A stretch of DNA of 41,359 nt from an uncultured Erysipelotrichaceae bacterium (GCA_934675465.1 CAKUQM010000014.1:1-41359); one strand, 5' to 3'. Shown: positions 1 through 8,635, counted from the stretch's first letter. Notes: generated by a model not told the origin, from the sequence alone. Translations and numbers: made by a program.

Positions 1-36
1 GTATAGATAGTGAATCAAGCACGTTGCCGGTTAGAG

Positions 37-64
37 AACTCTCGAAAGAGAGTTTTTCTTTTTG
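37..64 (+). terminator. Rho-independent terminator of an upstream gene
   Basis: AACTCTC and GAGAGTT form a 7-bp stem with a GAAA tetraloop, followed by a T-rich tract. The gene it ends lies outside the window to the left. Confidence 0.7.
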
Positions 65-146
65 TCTAGAATAGCCTCGTTATTATTGGGGGGTTATTTT
101 GGGTTAATTAACAATACTAAAAACTGTATAAGCTTATATAAAATTT

Positions 147-178
147 GTTCAAATATGAACTAATATTTACTATATAAT
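147..178 (+). promoter_or_regulatory. Promoter with operator-like inverted repeat upstream of the enoate reductase
   Basis: A TATAAT -10 element lies at 173-178. A 14-bp inverted repeat (GTTCA, 4 nt, TGAAC) at 147-160 covers the place where the -35 should be, and no good -35 is visible. This suggests regulator-controlled transcription with a leader of about 97 nt. The rest of 65-281 is AT-rich and I see no other feature in it apart from the ribosome binding site. The operator reading is inference. Confidence 0.4.
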
Positions 179-281
179 ATTGATGTTATTTAATTTTCAA
201 TTTCATAGAATTATTAGCTGATTTAGATAACGATATAAAATATGAGAATTACTTCAAGATTCTAAAAGGAGGGTTAAGAAT

Positions 282-2204
282 TTGAATCAATTTCCACATT
301 TATTTGAACCTATTCAAATCGGAAAGACTACCGTAAAGAACCGTATTTTTATGCCACCTATTTCTACAAATATGGCTGACAAAGGTTATGTTACAGATGA
401 TTTAGTGGCACACTATTCAGCCAGAGCCAAAGGTGGCGTTGGTCTTATTGTTACTGAAGTAGTTACAGTAGAACCAACCTATGTATACTTACCTGGTGAT
501 ATGTCTATCTATGATGACAGTTTTATCCCTGGTTGGAAAAAATTAGTTGATGGAGTTCATAAGTATGACGCAAAAATTTTAGCTCAATTATTCCATCCTG
601 CTTATATGGCATTCCCTGTACCTGGTACACCTCAATTAATTGCACCAAGTAATGTTGGACCATATTACGCAAAAAGTGCACCAAGACCTGCAACTGTTGA
701 AGAACTACATACAATCGTTGATCAATTTGGTCAAGCAGCTCACCGTGTACAATTAGCTGGTGGTGATGGTGTTGAAATTCAATGTGCGCATGCTCATGGA
801 TTATTAGGTGGCTTCTTAACACCTTTATATAACAAACGTACAGACGAATATGGCGGTAACATCGATGGACGTTTACGTCTATGCTTAGAAGTTATCGAAT
901 CAATTCGTAAGTATTGTGGTGATGACTTCATCATTGATGTTCGTATCAGTGGTGATGAATACAGTGAAGGCGGTTTAACATTAAATGACCAAATCTATGT
1001 TTCTAAGCAATTAGAAAAAGCTGGTGTTGACTTCATCCATGTTTCAGGTGGTAACACTATTAAACGTGGCTCAAGTATGCCTGCCCCAGGCACTAGTCCT
1101 GCCCCACATGCTCATTGTTCAGAAGAAATCAAGAAACATGTTAACATCCCAGTAGCAACTGTAGCTCGTATCAACGAACCATGGATTGCTGAAGAGTTAA
1201 TCGAAAATGGCAAGTGTGACATGTGCATGATTGGTCGTGCTAACCTTTGCGATAGCGAATTTGCTAATAAGGTATTTGAAGGCAAGGTTGATGATATTCG
1301 CCCATGTATCGGCTGTGGTCGTTGTCTAACAGGTATCATGATGGGCAAACGTATTAGTTGCACAGTAAATCCAAGTGTTGAAGATGATACAGTTGAAAAA
1401 GCTGCTGAAAAGAAGAAAGTATTAGTTATTGGTGGTGGTCCTGCTGGTATGGAAGCTGCTTATGTAGCACACCAAAGAGGCCATGAAGTTGTATTGTGTG
1501 AAAAGTCTAATGAGCTAGGTGGCCAATTAAGAATTGCTGCTGTACCTATCGCTAAACAAGAACTATGCCGCGTAATCAAATATATGAAGAGAAGACTTGA
1601 TAATGCAGGCATCGAAGTAAGGCTAAATACAGAGGTAGCTGAAGAAATGCTTAACAATGAATTCAAAGATTATGAAATCATTTGTTCATGTGGTGCTATT
1701 TCTAAAGAAATCCCTCCATTTAAAGTATTTAAGAATTGCATGACAGCTGATGAAGTACTATCAGGCAGCAAATACCCAGGTAGAAACATTGTTGTTCTTG
1801 GTGGTGGCAGTGTTGGCTGTGAAACCGCTGATTTCTTAGCCCCATTAATCAATGACTTATTCCCAATGAACCGTAAGGTTACAATCCTAGAAATGACTAA
1901 TAGCCTAATGCCAGGTGAAGGTGGTGCTGCTAAGTCTAGACTTACTCAAAGATTGATGCAAAAGGGTGTAAACATCGAAATGAGCGCTCAAGTTACAAAG
2001 GTGGATGAAAATACTATCACTTATGTTAAGAATGGCGTAGAACACGTTATTAATGATGCTGATACATTAATTTTCGCAGTTGGTTATACACCTAAGAAGA
2101 TTGAAATCAATAGTGATAAGGTTCATTATATTGGCGATTGTGACAAGGTTGGAACTTTAAGAGATGCGATTACTCAAGCACATGAGTTAGCAATAAATTT
2201 ATAA
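282..2204 (+). CDS. NADH:flavin oxidoreductase, 2-enoate reductase / BaiCD-like
   Basis: The 640-aa protein is the usual length for the Old Yellow Enzyme/2-enoate reductase class. It has an N-terminal FMN TIM barrel (about 1-330) with NKRTDEYGG. A [4Fe-4S] cluster motif CIGCGRCL plus a downstream Cys lies near 341-358. A C-terminal FAD/NAD(P)H Rossmann region begins near 385 with GGGPAGMEAA, and a second dinucleotide motif GGGSVGCE lies near 509. Family members reduce activated C=C bonds of enoates or steroid enones with NADH; the substrate here cannot be told. The start is TTG, fixed by AAAGGAGGG 9 nt upstream. The active-site region reads AHAHGLL rather than the commoner AHGYLL, so specificity may differ. 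The decayed tail of a related gene lies just downstream. Confidence 0.85.
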   Translation: MNQFPHLFEPIQIGKTTVKNRIFMPPISTNMADKGYVTDDLVAHYSARAKGGVGLIVTEVVTVEPTYVYLPGDMSIYDDSFIPGWKKLVDGVHKYDAKILAQLFHPAYMAFPVPGTPQLIAPSNVGPYYAKSAPRPATVEELHTIVDQFGQAAHRVQLAGGDGVEIQCAHAHGLLGGFLTPLYNKRTDEYGGNIDGRLRLCLEVIESIRKYCGDDFIIDVRISGDEYSEGGLTLNDQIYVSKQLEKAGVDFIHVSGGNTIKRGSSMPAPGTSPAPHAHCSEEIKKHVNIPVATVARINEPWIAEELIENGKCDMCMIGRANLCDSEFANKVFEGKVDDIRPCIGCGRCLTGIMMGKRISCTVNPSVEDDTVEKAAEKKKVLVIGGGPAGMEAAYVAHQRGHEVVLCEKSNELGGQLRIAAVPIAKQELCRVIKYMKRRLDNAGIEVRLNTEVAEEMLNNEFKDYEIICSCGAISKEIPPFKVFKNCMTADEVLSGSKYPGRNIVVLGGGSVGCETADFLAPLINDLFPMNRKVTILEMTNSLMPGEGGAAKSRLTQRLMQKGVNIEMSAQVTKVDENTITYVKNGVEHVINDADTLIFAVGYTPKKIEINSDKVHYIGDCDKVGTLRDAITQAHELAINL

Positions 2205-2303
2205 GAGAGAAAATATGACAACCAAATTTTGCGGAGTGATACTTAAAATAAAAGAGGTTAATACTAGGAATAAACCTAGAAAATCAACCTATTATTTCGG
2301 ATA

Positions 2304-2459
2304 GCCGTAAATGTTAATTCGTTAGGTTCTAAAAAGAATTTATTCGATGATTCTAAGTTGGCTGTTCCATTCACTTATATTGGTGACTATTCAGGTGAAA
2401 GAACTGCTGATATCGCTAGTGTTATCCGTACTGGTTATAAGGTGGCTAACGAAATATAA
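2304..2459 (+). pseudogene. C-terminal remnant of a second enoate-reductase-type flavoenzyme
   Basis: An open frame without a start codon, blocked by an in-frame stop at 2277, ends at TAA 2457-2459. It includes FTYIGDYSGERTADI, IRTGYKVANEI and an upstream NSLGSKKN. This matches the extreme C-terminal FAD-binding stretch of the BaiCD/enoate reductase family and aligns with VHYIGDCDKVG...DAITQAHELAI of the intact neighbour. About 50 codons remain; the rest is gone. It looks like the relic of a tandem paralogue or of a different subfamily member. Between 2205 and 2303 I see only an imperfect hairpin at 2255-2290 and no coding sequence. Confidence 0.75.
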
Positions 2460-2470
2460 ATGTTTTTATG

Positions 2471-2503
2471 AAACTGAGTTAGTTTATTACTAACTCAGTT
2501 TTT
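2471..2503 (+). terminator. Strong rho-independent terminator
   Basis: A 13-bp perfect stem (AAACTGAGTTAGT paired with ACTAACTCAGTTT) around a TTATT loop ends in T residues. It closes the enoate reductase/remnant unit before the tRNA promoter. Confidence 0.85.
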
Positions 2504-2564
2504 AAAAATTTATTGGGTTTCTTGTGGTTTTTAGAAAAATTTTTAAAAAAAATTAAAAAAATAC

Positions 2565-2592
2565 TTGTATTATTTTGTGGGTATGGTATTAT
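2565..2592 (+). promoter_or_regulatory. tRNA operon promoter
   Basis: -35 TTGTAT at 2565-2570 and -10 TATTAT at 2587-2592 are spaced by 16 bp, with a TGG extended -10 just upstream. Predicted transcription starts near 2599, about 20 nt before tRNA-Ile. Confidence 0.65.
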
Positions 2593-2620
2593 TAATAGGC
2601 ACTGATAAGAGAAGTGCGAT

Positions 2621-2697
<77 letters not shown>

Positions 2698-2717
2698 AAA
2701 AACTTAAATATTTACTT

Positions 2718-2793
2718 GGGGCATTAGCTCAGCTGGGAGAGCGCCTGCTTTGCACGCAGGAGGTCAGCGGTTCGATCCCGCTATGCTCCACCA
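2718..2793 (+). tRNA. tRNA-Ala (TGC)
   Basis: The cloverleaf has acceptor GGGGCAT/ATGCTCC, anticodon TGC at 2751-2753, TTCGATC in the T arm, and an encoded CCA. The third acceptor pair is G-U, the known identity element for alanyl-tRNA synthetase. It is co-transcribed with the preceding tRNA-Ile. Confidence 0.95.
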
Positions 2794-2805
2794 TGTAAAT
2801 CAATT

Positions 2806-2829
2806 AAAGCCTTGTGAAAGGCTTTTTTT
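2806..2829 (+). terminator. tRNA operon terminator
   Basis: An 8-bp stem (AAAGCCTT/AAGGCTTT) with a GTGA loop is followed by a T tract. The next promoter's -35 (2812-2817) is embedded in this hairpin. Confidence 0.85.
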
Positions 2830-2841
2830 CGTGTTTATAAT
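2812..2841 (+). promoter_or_regulatory. Promoter of the small membrane protein, leaderless type
   Basis: -35 TTGTGA (2812-2817), 18-bp spacer, consensus -10 TATAAT (2836-2841). The ATG at 2848 is 6 nt after the -10, so its A is the predicted +1 and the mRNA would have no 5' leader. The -35 spans the stem end and loop of the tRNA terminator. Confidence 0.55.
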
Positions 2842-2847
2842 ATTTAT

Positions 2848-2982
2848 ATGATTATTGCAATTATATTAATATTTATATTCTTAGTTGTGGCAGGTATGTC
2901 TGTTAAGAACCAAAACAACGAAAGATCCCCTTTTCATGGAGAACGTTTTAGAAGTAATCCATTATTTAGAAGAAAAAGGTAG
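2848..2982 (+). CDS. Small single-span membrane protein (44 aa)
   Basis: This short frame encodes a hydrophobic N-terminal segment (MIIAIILIFIFLVVAGM) followed by a basic hydrophilic tail ending in RSNPLFRRKR. That fits an N-out membrane anchor with a cytoplasmic positive tail. No Shine-Dalgarno site precedes it, but a consensus -10 sits 6 nt before the ATG, so it is probably read from a leaderless mRNA. It lies between the tRNA operon and comFA. I do not recognise a family. The frame, promoter and topology make it a plausible gene, but short AT-rich frames can arise by chance. Confidence 0.45.
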   Translation: MIIAIILIFIFLVVAGMSVKNQNNERSPFHGERFRSNPLFRRKR

Positions 2983-3014
2983 GAATTTTAAAGTTTATCG
3001 TCAATTATATAGTG

Positions 3015-4166
3015 ATGATATGTAAAAGATGTGGAAATAAAGATCCAAGATATTTTTATTATGGTTCAAAAGGCTACTATTGCCGTAAATGCGTTTCTTT
3101 TAAAAGAATGTTACTTGAGGATGATTTAAATACTTTTGACTATAATGTTTCTCAAGATAGTTATGAATATAACTTTGATTATCCTTTGACTGTTTATCAA
3201 CAAGAAATCAGCGATAAATGCGCGTTTAATGTCCAATTTAAAGATGTTTTGTTGAAAGCAGTTTGTGGAGCTGGTAAAACAGAAATCGTTGTAGAAAGTA
3301 TCTCAAATTACTTAAAAAGAGGTTTAAAGGTTTGTTATGCCATAGCTAGAAGAGAAGTTGTTATTGATTTGTATCAAAGATTTAAGACAATCTTTAATAA
3401 TGCTGATGTGGTTGCCTTATATGGTGGTCATCATGAGAAGATTTATGGTGATTTGATTATATGTACAACCCATCAATTGTTTAGATACTATCAAAACTTT
3501 GATTTGTTGATACTTGATGAGGTTGATGCCTTTCCCTTATCCGGCAATAAAGAACTAATGCATATAGCTTTAAATAGTTGTAGGGGGCATATTATCTTTT
3601 CAACGGCTACTACTAATGATTTCTTAAATGACACACTCAAGGACAGGGATTATATTGAACTTAATCTATTTGTAAGACCTAGTCTTAAACCTTTGATAGT
3701 GCCTACTGTTAAATATAATTTTAAATTAATATTAATTTTTGAATTGTATGTCTATCTTAAGAAAATGAAGAATCAATGTATAATCTTTGTCTCTAGTAAA
3801 CAGCTATGTTTATTACTATATCGATTATTCAAGAAACTGATCAATTGTACCTATGTCTATTCTGATTTGGAAGATAGGGATAAGAACATTATGGCCTTCA
3901 AGGATAAAAAGTTTCAATTTATCTTTGCGACTACAGTTTTAGAAAGGGGAATCACCATTAAAGATGTAAATGTGGCCGTTCTGATATTTAATAAACAAGT
4001 ATTTGATAAGAGTAGCTTAGTTCAAATGCTTGGAAGAGTAGGTAGAAACTTCAATAACCCATATGGAGAAGCTTATATCTTAAGTAGTGTATATGATAAA
4101 GAAATTACCTTGGCAATAGATGATATAGAGGAGGCTAATAGAAAATATGAATTGTCTGTATTGTGA
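3015..4166 (+). CDS. comFA: ComFA-like DNA uptake helicase
   Basis: ComFA is a membrane-associated ATP-dependent helicase/translocase that helps import single-stranded DNA during transformation. The 383-aa protein starts with a zinc-binding region (CKRCGNK and CRKC within the first 30 residues), then Walker A AVCGAGKTE near 88, the DEAD-type box LDEVDAF near 168 characteristic of ComFA, FSTAT (motif III), and a C-terminal helicase half with TTVLERGI and QMLGRVGR. It is shorter than Bacillus ComFA. The ATG at 3015 follows an alternative GTG at 3012; neither has a clear ribosome binding site. It overlaps comFC by 20 bp, the usual comF operon arrangement. Whether this organism is naturally competent cannot be judged here. 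Confidence 0.88.
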   Translation: MICKRCGNKDPRYFYYGSKGYYCRKCVSFKRMLLEDDLNTFDYNVSQDSYEYNFDYPLTVYQQEISDKCAFNVQFKDVLLKAVCGAGKTEIVVESISNYLKRGLKVCYAIARREVVIDLYQRFKTIFNNADVVALYGGHHEKIYGDLIICTTHQLFRYYQNFDLLILDEVDAFPLSGNKELMHIALNSCRGHIIFSTATTNDFLNDTLKDRDYIELNLFVRPSLKPLIVPTVKYNFKLILIFELYVYLKKMKNQCIIFVSSKQLCLLLYRLFKKLINCTYVYSDLEDRDKNIMAFKDKKFQFIFATTVLERGITIKDVNVAVLIFNKQVFDKSSLVQMLGRVGRNFNNPYGEAYILSSVYDKEITLAIDDIEEANRKYELSVL

Positions 4167-4728
4167 TAAGGTGATTAAACATTACTCTTTGTATGATTTG
4201 TTCATAGAAAAGGACTTATTGTGTGATACATGCCGCAAAGAACTTAATTTAAAGATAGAAAAGTTTAATGTTGAAGAACTGAAATGTGTTTGTTTATATA
4301 AATATGATTCTTTATTTAAAACATTATTACTTCAATATAAAGAATGTTACGATGAGGCCTTGTGTGATGTATTTTTATACAAAGTAGAATTATTAATAAA
4401 ACTAAAATATCTAGGATATAAGGTGGTATATGCGCCAAGCAGTGAGGATAAAAGGAACAAGAGAGGTTTTGATCATTTGAAGTTGATATTTGATAGATTA
4501 GGTTTTGAAACCGTGAAGGTTGAGAAAAAGCACGAGTATATCCAAGAAGGAAAAAGTTTAAATGAAAGAAAACAAATGATAGATAACTACTATTATGATG
4601 GAGAACATATAGATAAATTATTAATCGTTGATGATGTATGTACAACCGGTTCTACACTACTTGGGATATATAAGGCTTTTAAATGTAAAACGAATGCAAT
4701 AAATGCTCTAGTTTTAGCAAAGGTTTAA
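4147..4728 (+). CDS. comFC: ComFC-like phosphoribosyltransferase-fold competence protein
   Basis: ComFC proteins couple a zinc-finger N-terminus to a type I phosphoribosyltransferase fold and act with ComFA in DNA uptake. Here the N-terminus has paired cysteines (CLYC and CDTC in the first 32 residues). The C-terminal half holds the PRPP-binding signature LLIVDDVCTTGSTL near 158-171 and a preceding NKRGFDHL typical of ComF. Length (193 aa) is near normal. It starts inside the end of comFA, so translation is probably coupled. No further com genes are in the window. Confidence 0.85.
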   Translation: MNCLYCDKVIKHYSLYDLFIEKDLLCDTCRKELNLKIEKFNVEELKCVCLYKYDSLFKTLLLQYKECYDEALCDVFLYKVELLIKLKYLGYKVVYAPSSEDKRNKRGFDHLKLIFDRLGFETVKVEKKHEYIQEGKSLNERKQMIDNYYYDGEHIDKLLIVDDVCTTGSTLLGIYKAFKCKTNAINALVLAKV

Positions 4729-4789
4729 GAAAACGCTTTCAGTTTTGAAAATTATTGTATAATTAAGAAAAGGAGAGCGGGATATTCTC

Positions 4790-4990
4790 ATGCAAGGAGT
4801 AGTTAAACGTTTTAACAAGACTAAGGGTTTTGGCTTTATCACATGTGATGATGGTCAAGATGCTTTCTTCCATTATTCTGAATTAGTCATGGACGGGTTT
4901 AAGACTATAGAAGAAAGTTCAAAGGTAGAATTTGACTTGGTGGAAGGCGAAAGAGGCCTTCAAGCCCATAATATAAAGAAAGTAGATTAG
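4790..4990 (+). CDS. Cold-shock domain RNA-binding protein (CspA family)
   Basis: A single 66-aa cold-shock domain: a five-strand OB fold with RNP1 KGFGFIT (12-18) and RNP2 DAFFHYSEL (25-33). Such proteins bind single-stranded RNA and DNA and melt mRNA structure. A strong AAGGAGAGCGG ribosome binding site precedes the ATG. A TATAAT at 4758-4763 predicts a leader of only about 20 nt, too short for the long structured cold-shock leader of E. coli cspA, so thermal control at that level is unlikely. It has its own terminator. Confidence 0.92.
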   Translation: MQGVVKRFNKTKGFGFITCDDGQDAFFHYSELVMDGFKTIEESSKVEFDLVEGERGLQAHNIKKVD

Positions 4991-5006
4991 GTTTTATATC
5001 GTGGTT

Positions 5007-5035
5007 AAAAGATAGACTTAGGTTTATCTTTTTTT
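5007..5035 (+). terminator. Terminator after the cold-shock gene
   Basis: AAAGATA-AC pairs with GT-TATCTTT around a short loop and runs into a long T tract. It separates csp from secA. Confidence 0.65.
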
Positions 5036-5107
5036 CTTCTTAGCACTCGTATAAATAAGGAATTTCAGCTATTATGGTACAATAAGACGGATAGAAGAGG
5101 TTTTCGT

Positions 5108-7441
5108 ATGGGATTATTTGATAAATTATTTAATACAGATAAAAAAATCTTAGCTGAGGTTGAAGCTCAAGTAAAGCCAACATTAAATTATGAAAATGAA
5201 ATGGCTGCTTTAAGCGATGAACAATTAAAGGCTAAGACACAAGAATTTAAAGATAGACTTACAAAAGGCGAAACACTTGATGACATAATGTGCGAAGCTT
5301 TTGCGGTAGTAAGAGAAGCAGCCAAAAGAGTGATTGGTGAATTCCCTTATTTTTGTCAATTAGAAGGTGCTTGTGTTTTACAACGTGGTGATATCGCTGA
5401 AATGAAAACAGGTGAAGGTAAGACTTTAACATCTGTTATGGCGGTATATCTAAATGCACTAAGTGGCAAGGGCGTTCATGTTATTACAGTAAATGAATAC
5501 TTGGCACAACGTGATGCGCAGTGGATGGGTCAAATCCATAAGTTCTTAGGCTTGACTGTTGCGGTTAACTTAAGATCTATGACTCCAGCTGAAAAAAGAA
5601 AAGCATATCTTTGTGATATTACCTATTCAACATGTTCTGAAGTTGGTTTTGATTATCTAAGAGATAACATGGTTACTCGTGTTGAAGATAGAGTATTAAG
5701 AGAACTAAACTTTGCGTTAGTCGATGAAGTTGACTCTATTTTGATTGATGAATCAAGAACTCCATTAATCATTTCAGGTAGCCAAAGACAAACTGCTAAC
5801 TTATATGTGAATGCTGATAGATTTGTAAAGAGACTTCATGAAGATGAAGATTATGAAATCGATATTAAGGGCAAGAATATCCAATTAACTGAGGAAGGTA
5901 TCGCTAAGGCTGAAAAAGCATTCAAAGTAAATAATATCTATGATCCCGAAAATACTGCATTAGTACACTATATTGCTCAAGCTTTAAAGGCTAACTATAT
6001 CATGCATAATGATGTTGACTATGTAGTTGAAGAAAATCAAGTAGTTATCGTTGACCAAAATACTGGTCGTAAGATGCCAGGTAGAGAGTGGTCTGATGGT
6101 TTACATCAAGCTATTCAAGCCAAGGAAAATGTTCCGATTAAGAGTGAAACAGTTACTATGGCAACTATCACTTATCAAAATTTCTTTAGACTTTACAACA
6201 AGCTAGCTGGTATGACCGGTACTGCAAAGACCGAGGAAGAAGAATTCTTATCAATCTATAACATGCGTGTTGTAGAGATTCCTACAAATAGACCAGTGGC
6301 AAGAAAAGATGAACCTGATTTAATCTTTGGTACTAAGAAGGCTAAATATAATGCCTTGATTAATGAAATTATCGAGCTTCATAAAAAGGGCCAGCCAGTA
6401 CTAGTTGGTACTATTTCAGTTGAAACCAGTGAACTTCTTTCTAAGATGTTAAAGGAAAGAAGAATTAGACATGAAGTATTGAATGCTAAGAATCATGCTC
6501 GTGAAGCTGAGATTATTAAGAATGCTGGTCAAAAGGGTGCTGTTACTATCGCAACTAATATGGCAGGTCGTGGTACTGATATTAAGTTAGGCGAAGGCGT
6601 TAAGGAACTTGGTGGTTTAGCGGTTCTAGGCAGTGAAAGACATGAATCTAGACGTATTGATAATCAGTTAAGAGGTAGAAGTGGTAGACAGGGTGACCCT
6701 GGTTATTCACGTTTCTATGTATCTTTAGAAGATGAATTGATGGTTCGTTTCGGTAGTGATAGAATGCAGGGATTATTTAATCAAATGGGTGATATGCCAA
6801 TCGAGAATAAGACTGTTTCTAAGGCTATTTCAAGTGCTCAAAAGCGTGTTGAGGGTATTAACTTTGATGCTCGTAAAGCATTACTTGATTATGATGATGT
6901 TATGCGTCTACAAAGAGAGACGATGTATGAACAAAGAAACTATATTCTTGAACACGATGATATTCATTCAGTAATCGAAGATATGTATAAGAGGGTTATG
7001 TCTCGTATCGTGAGTGAACATACGACTCATGATGGTAAGAAGGATGTAGTTGATTATGCAGGTATTGTGGATTCGCTTAAGGTAATTGGATCTGAAGTTA
7101 AGGAAGATGATATTAACAATTTGGATCCAAATGAATGTATTGATCGTTTAGTTGAGATTACTTTTGGTGCTTACAACAAGAAAATTGAAGAGTTTAAGGA
7201 TCAAATTAAGCCACTTGAGAAGACTATGGTTTTAAGAACTTTAGATAGAGCTTGGGTAAATCATATCGATGTTATGTCTAAATTAAGAGATGGTATCGGT
7301 CTTAGAAGTTATGCTCAAAATAATCCTTTACAAGCTTATGTTGAAGAGGGTTATGAGTTGTTTGAGACAATGATGAATTCTATTTCTGATCAAGTTGTTG
7401 TTTTCTGCAACAATGTCAAGATTGAAAGGAAGGATGCATAA
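5108..7441 (+). CDS. secA: Preprotein translocase ATPase SecA
   Basis: SecA is the motor that pushes unfolded preproteins through SecYEG at the membrane. The 777-aa protein begins MGLFDKLF and carries Walker A TGEGKT near 100, NEYLA, the DEAD-type box LVDEVDSILIDESRTP near 205, the preprotein-binding region, GMTGTAKTE, TNMAGRGTDI and the QLRGRSGRQGD motif. It ends NNVKIERKDA and so lacks the C-terminal linker and Cys-rich zinc/SecB-binding tail that lengthen many SecA proteins beyond 830 residues. A weak AGAAGAGG ribosome site precedes ATG 5108. The stop overlaps the start of prfB (TAATG), the same secA-prfB order as in Bacillus. Confidence 0.97.
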   Translation: MGLFDKLFNTDKKILAEVEAQVKPTLNYENEMAALSDEQLKAKTQEFKDRLTKGETLDDIMCEAFAVVREAAKRVIGEFPYFCQLEGACVLQRGDIAEMKTGEGKTLTSVMAVYLNALSGKGVHVITVNEYLAQRDAQWMGQIHKFLGLTVAVNLRSMTPAEKRKAYLCDITYSTCSEVGFDYLRDNMVTRVEDRVLRELNFALVDEVDSILIDESRTPLIISGSQRQTANLYVNADRFVKRLHEDEDYEIDIKGKNIQLTEEGIAKAEKAFKVNNIYDPENTALVHYIAQALKANYIMHNDVDYVVEENQVVIVDQNTGRKMPGREWSDGLHQAIQAKENVPIKSETVTMATITYQNFFRLYNKLAGMTGTAKTEEEEFLSIYNMRVVEIPTNRPVARKDEPDLIFGTKKAKYNALINEIIELHKKGQPVLVGTISVETSELLSKMLKERRIRHEVLNAKNHAREAEIIKNAGQKGAVTIATNMAGRGTDIKLGEGVKELGGLAVLGSERHESRRIDNQLRGRSGRQGDPGYSRFYVSLEDELMVRFGSDRMQGLFNQMGDMPIENKTVSKAISSAQKRVEGINFDARKALLDYDDVMRLQRETMYEQRNYILEHDDIHSVIEDMYKRVMSRIVSEHTTHDGKKDVVDYAGIVDSLKVIGSEVKEDDINNLDPNECIDRLVEITFGAYNKKIEEFKDQIKPLEKTMVLRTLDRAWVNHIDVMSKLRDGIGLRSYAQNNPLQAYVEEGYELFETMMNSISDQVVVFCNNVKIERKDA

Positions 7442-8539
7442 TGGAATTATATGAGATGAAGCAAGGGCTTAACGCCGCTTCTAAAAAGCTTATAGAGCTT
7501 GGGAGTTCACTTTGACTTAGCTAAATTAAGTCAAAGAGTAAGTGAATTAGATAAGTTACAAGAGGCTGAGGATTTCTGGAATGATACCAAGAAGGCTCAG
7601 ACAATCATTAAAGAAGCTAATATCGATAGGAATCTATTGAGTACCTATGATAAGAATAAGAAGACTTTAGATGATTTGGGAGCTTCTATTGATGAGTTAT
7701 CAAAGGACTATGATGAAGATTTAATGGCACTTGTTGAAGATGACTATGATAGTGCTATGAAACAGTTTAGCGATTTTGAGATGCAGGTCTTGTTGTCTAA
7801 TGACTATGACCATGCCAATGCGATATTAGAAATTCATCCAGGTGCTGGTGGTACTGAGTCTCAAGACTGGGCTTTAATGTTGTTTAGAATGTATCAAAGA
7901 TATGCTCAAAAAAATGGTTATGGCTTTGAGGTTCTAGACTATGAAGATGGTGATGAAGCAGGTCTTAAGTCTTGTAGTGTTCTTATTAAGGGTGATTTAG
8001 CCTATGGCTATTTAAAGGGCGAAAGCGGAGTACATCGTCTTGTTCGTATTTCACCATTTGATGCCAATAGCAGAAGACACACGTCATTCGCATCAATTGA
8101 GGTTACACCTGAATTTAATGATGAGATTGATATCACTATTGATGATAAGGACTTAGAGGTTGATACAATGCGTTCTAGTGGTGCTGGTGGTCAACATATC
8201 AATAAGACTGATAGTGCTGTTAGAATTAAACATATTCCAACTGGTATTGTGGTTTTCTCACAAACTGAGAGAAGCCAGATTCTTAATCGTGAAAGATGTA
8301 TGACTGTATTAAAGTCAAAGTTGTACCAAAGGGCGATTGAGGAAAGAGAGGCTGAAAAGCGTGCTCTAAAAGGGGAACAAAAGAAGATTGAATGGGGTTC
8401 TCAGATTAGGTCTTATGTTTTCTGTCCTTATACACTAGTGAAGGATCATCGTACTAATGAGGAAGAGGGTAATATAAATAAGGTTATGGATGGGGATATT
8501 TCAAAGTTCTTGTTCGCTTATTTAAAGTCTCAAATATAA
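7441..8539 (+). CDS. prfB: Peptide chain release factor 2, with +1 programmed frameshift
   Basis: RF2 releases peptides at UGA and UAA stops. The gene starts at ATG 7441, overlapping the secA stop. Codons 1-24 lead to an in-frame TGA at 7513-7515; a +1 slip at CTT-T continues in the main frame from GAC 7514, giving about 365 aa, the normal RF2 length. The main frame holds the catalytic GGQ loop (SGAGGQHINKTDSAV) and the family motif HPGAGGTESQDWA. The main reading frame alone would start with a spurious TTG at 7499 that lacks the conserved N-terminus. Low RF2 activity favours the frameshift, so synthesis is autoregulated. Confidence 0.96.
7501..7516 (+). promoter_or_regulatory. RF2 +1 frameshift site
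   Basis: An internal Shine-Dalgarno-like GGGAG (7501-7505) lies a few nt before the slippery CTT (7510-7512), stop TGA and a following C, the known arrangement for prfB frameshifting. UGA followed by C is a poor termination context. Confidence 0.93.
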
Positions 8540-8556
8540 AAATGTAATTTTTGTGA

Positions 8557-8585
8557 AAATGCTACTTGATTGCTAGCATTTTTTT
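8557..8585 (+). terminator. Terminator of secA-prfB
   Basis: AAATGCTA and TAGCATTT form an 8-bp stem followed by T residues. The loop CTTGATTGC contains the -35 hexamer of the next promoter. Confidence 0.8.
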
Positions 8586-8593
8586 ATTATAAT
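8566..8593 (+). promoter_or_regulatory. Promoter of the XRE-cupin/pot operon
   Basis: -35 TTGATT (8566-8571, inside the prfB terminator loop), 16-bp spacer, -10 TATAAT (8588-8593). The predicted start near 8600 gives a leader of about 54 nt. Confidence 0.6.
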
Positions 8594-8618
8594 AAGGTTA
8601 TTGTCTATAAAACAATTA

Positions 8619-8635
8619 GTTTAGTAACACTAAAC
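8619..8635 (+). promoter_or_regulatory. Putative operator: 17-bp perfect inverted repeat
   Basis: GTTTAGT, AAC, ACTAAAC is a perfect 7-bp-arm repeat between the predicted transcription start and the ribosome binding site of the XRE regulator. Its position suits autorepression. The link to this regulator is inference. Confidence 0.45.

Noticed and set aside
184..285. Open stretch reading FNFIELLADLDNDIKYENYF just before the enoate reductase
   Set aside because: It has no ATG, GTG or TTG start and overlaps the ribosome site; it may be a gene relic but nothing supports a product.
2255..2290. Nested inverted repeat AGGTT..CTAGG..CCTAG..AACCT as a terminator
   Set aside because: The arms are interrupted and no T tract follows; the strong hairpin at 2471 is the likely terminator.
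3005..3017. Leaderless start for comFA
   Set aside because: TATATA and TATAGT here are too close to the in-frame starts or point to an out-of-frame ATG, and no -35 fits.
6756..6974. 72-codon plus-strand frame inside secA
   Set aside because: It is out of frame with an intact, highly conserved gene and has no ribosome site.
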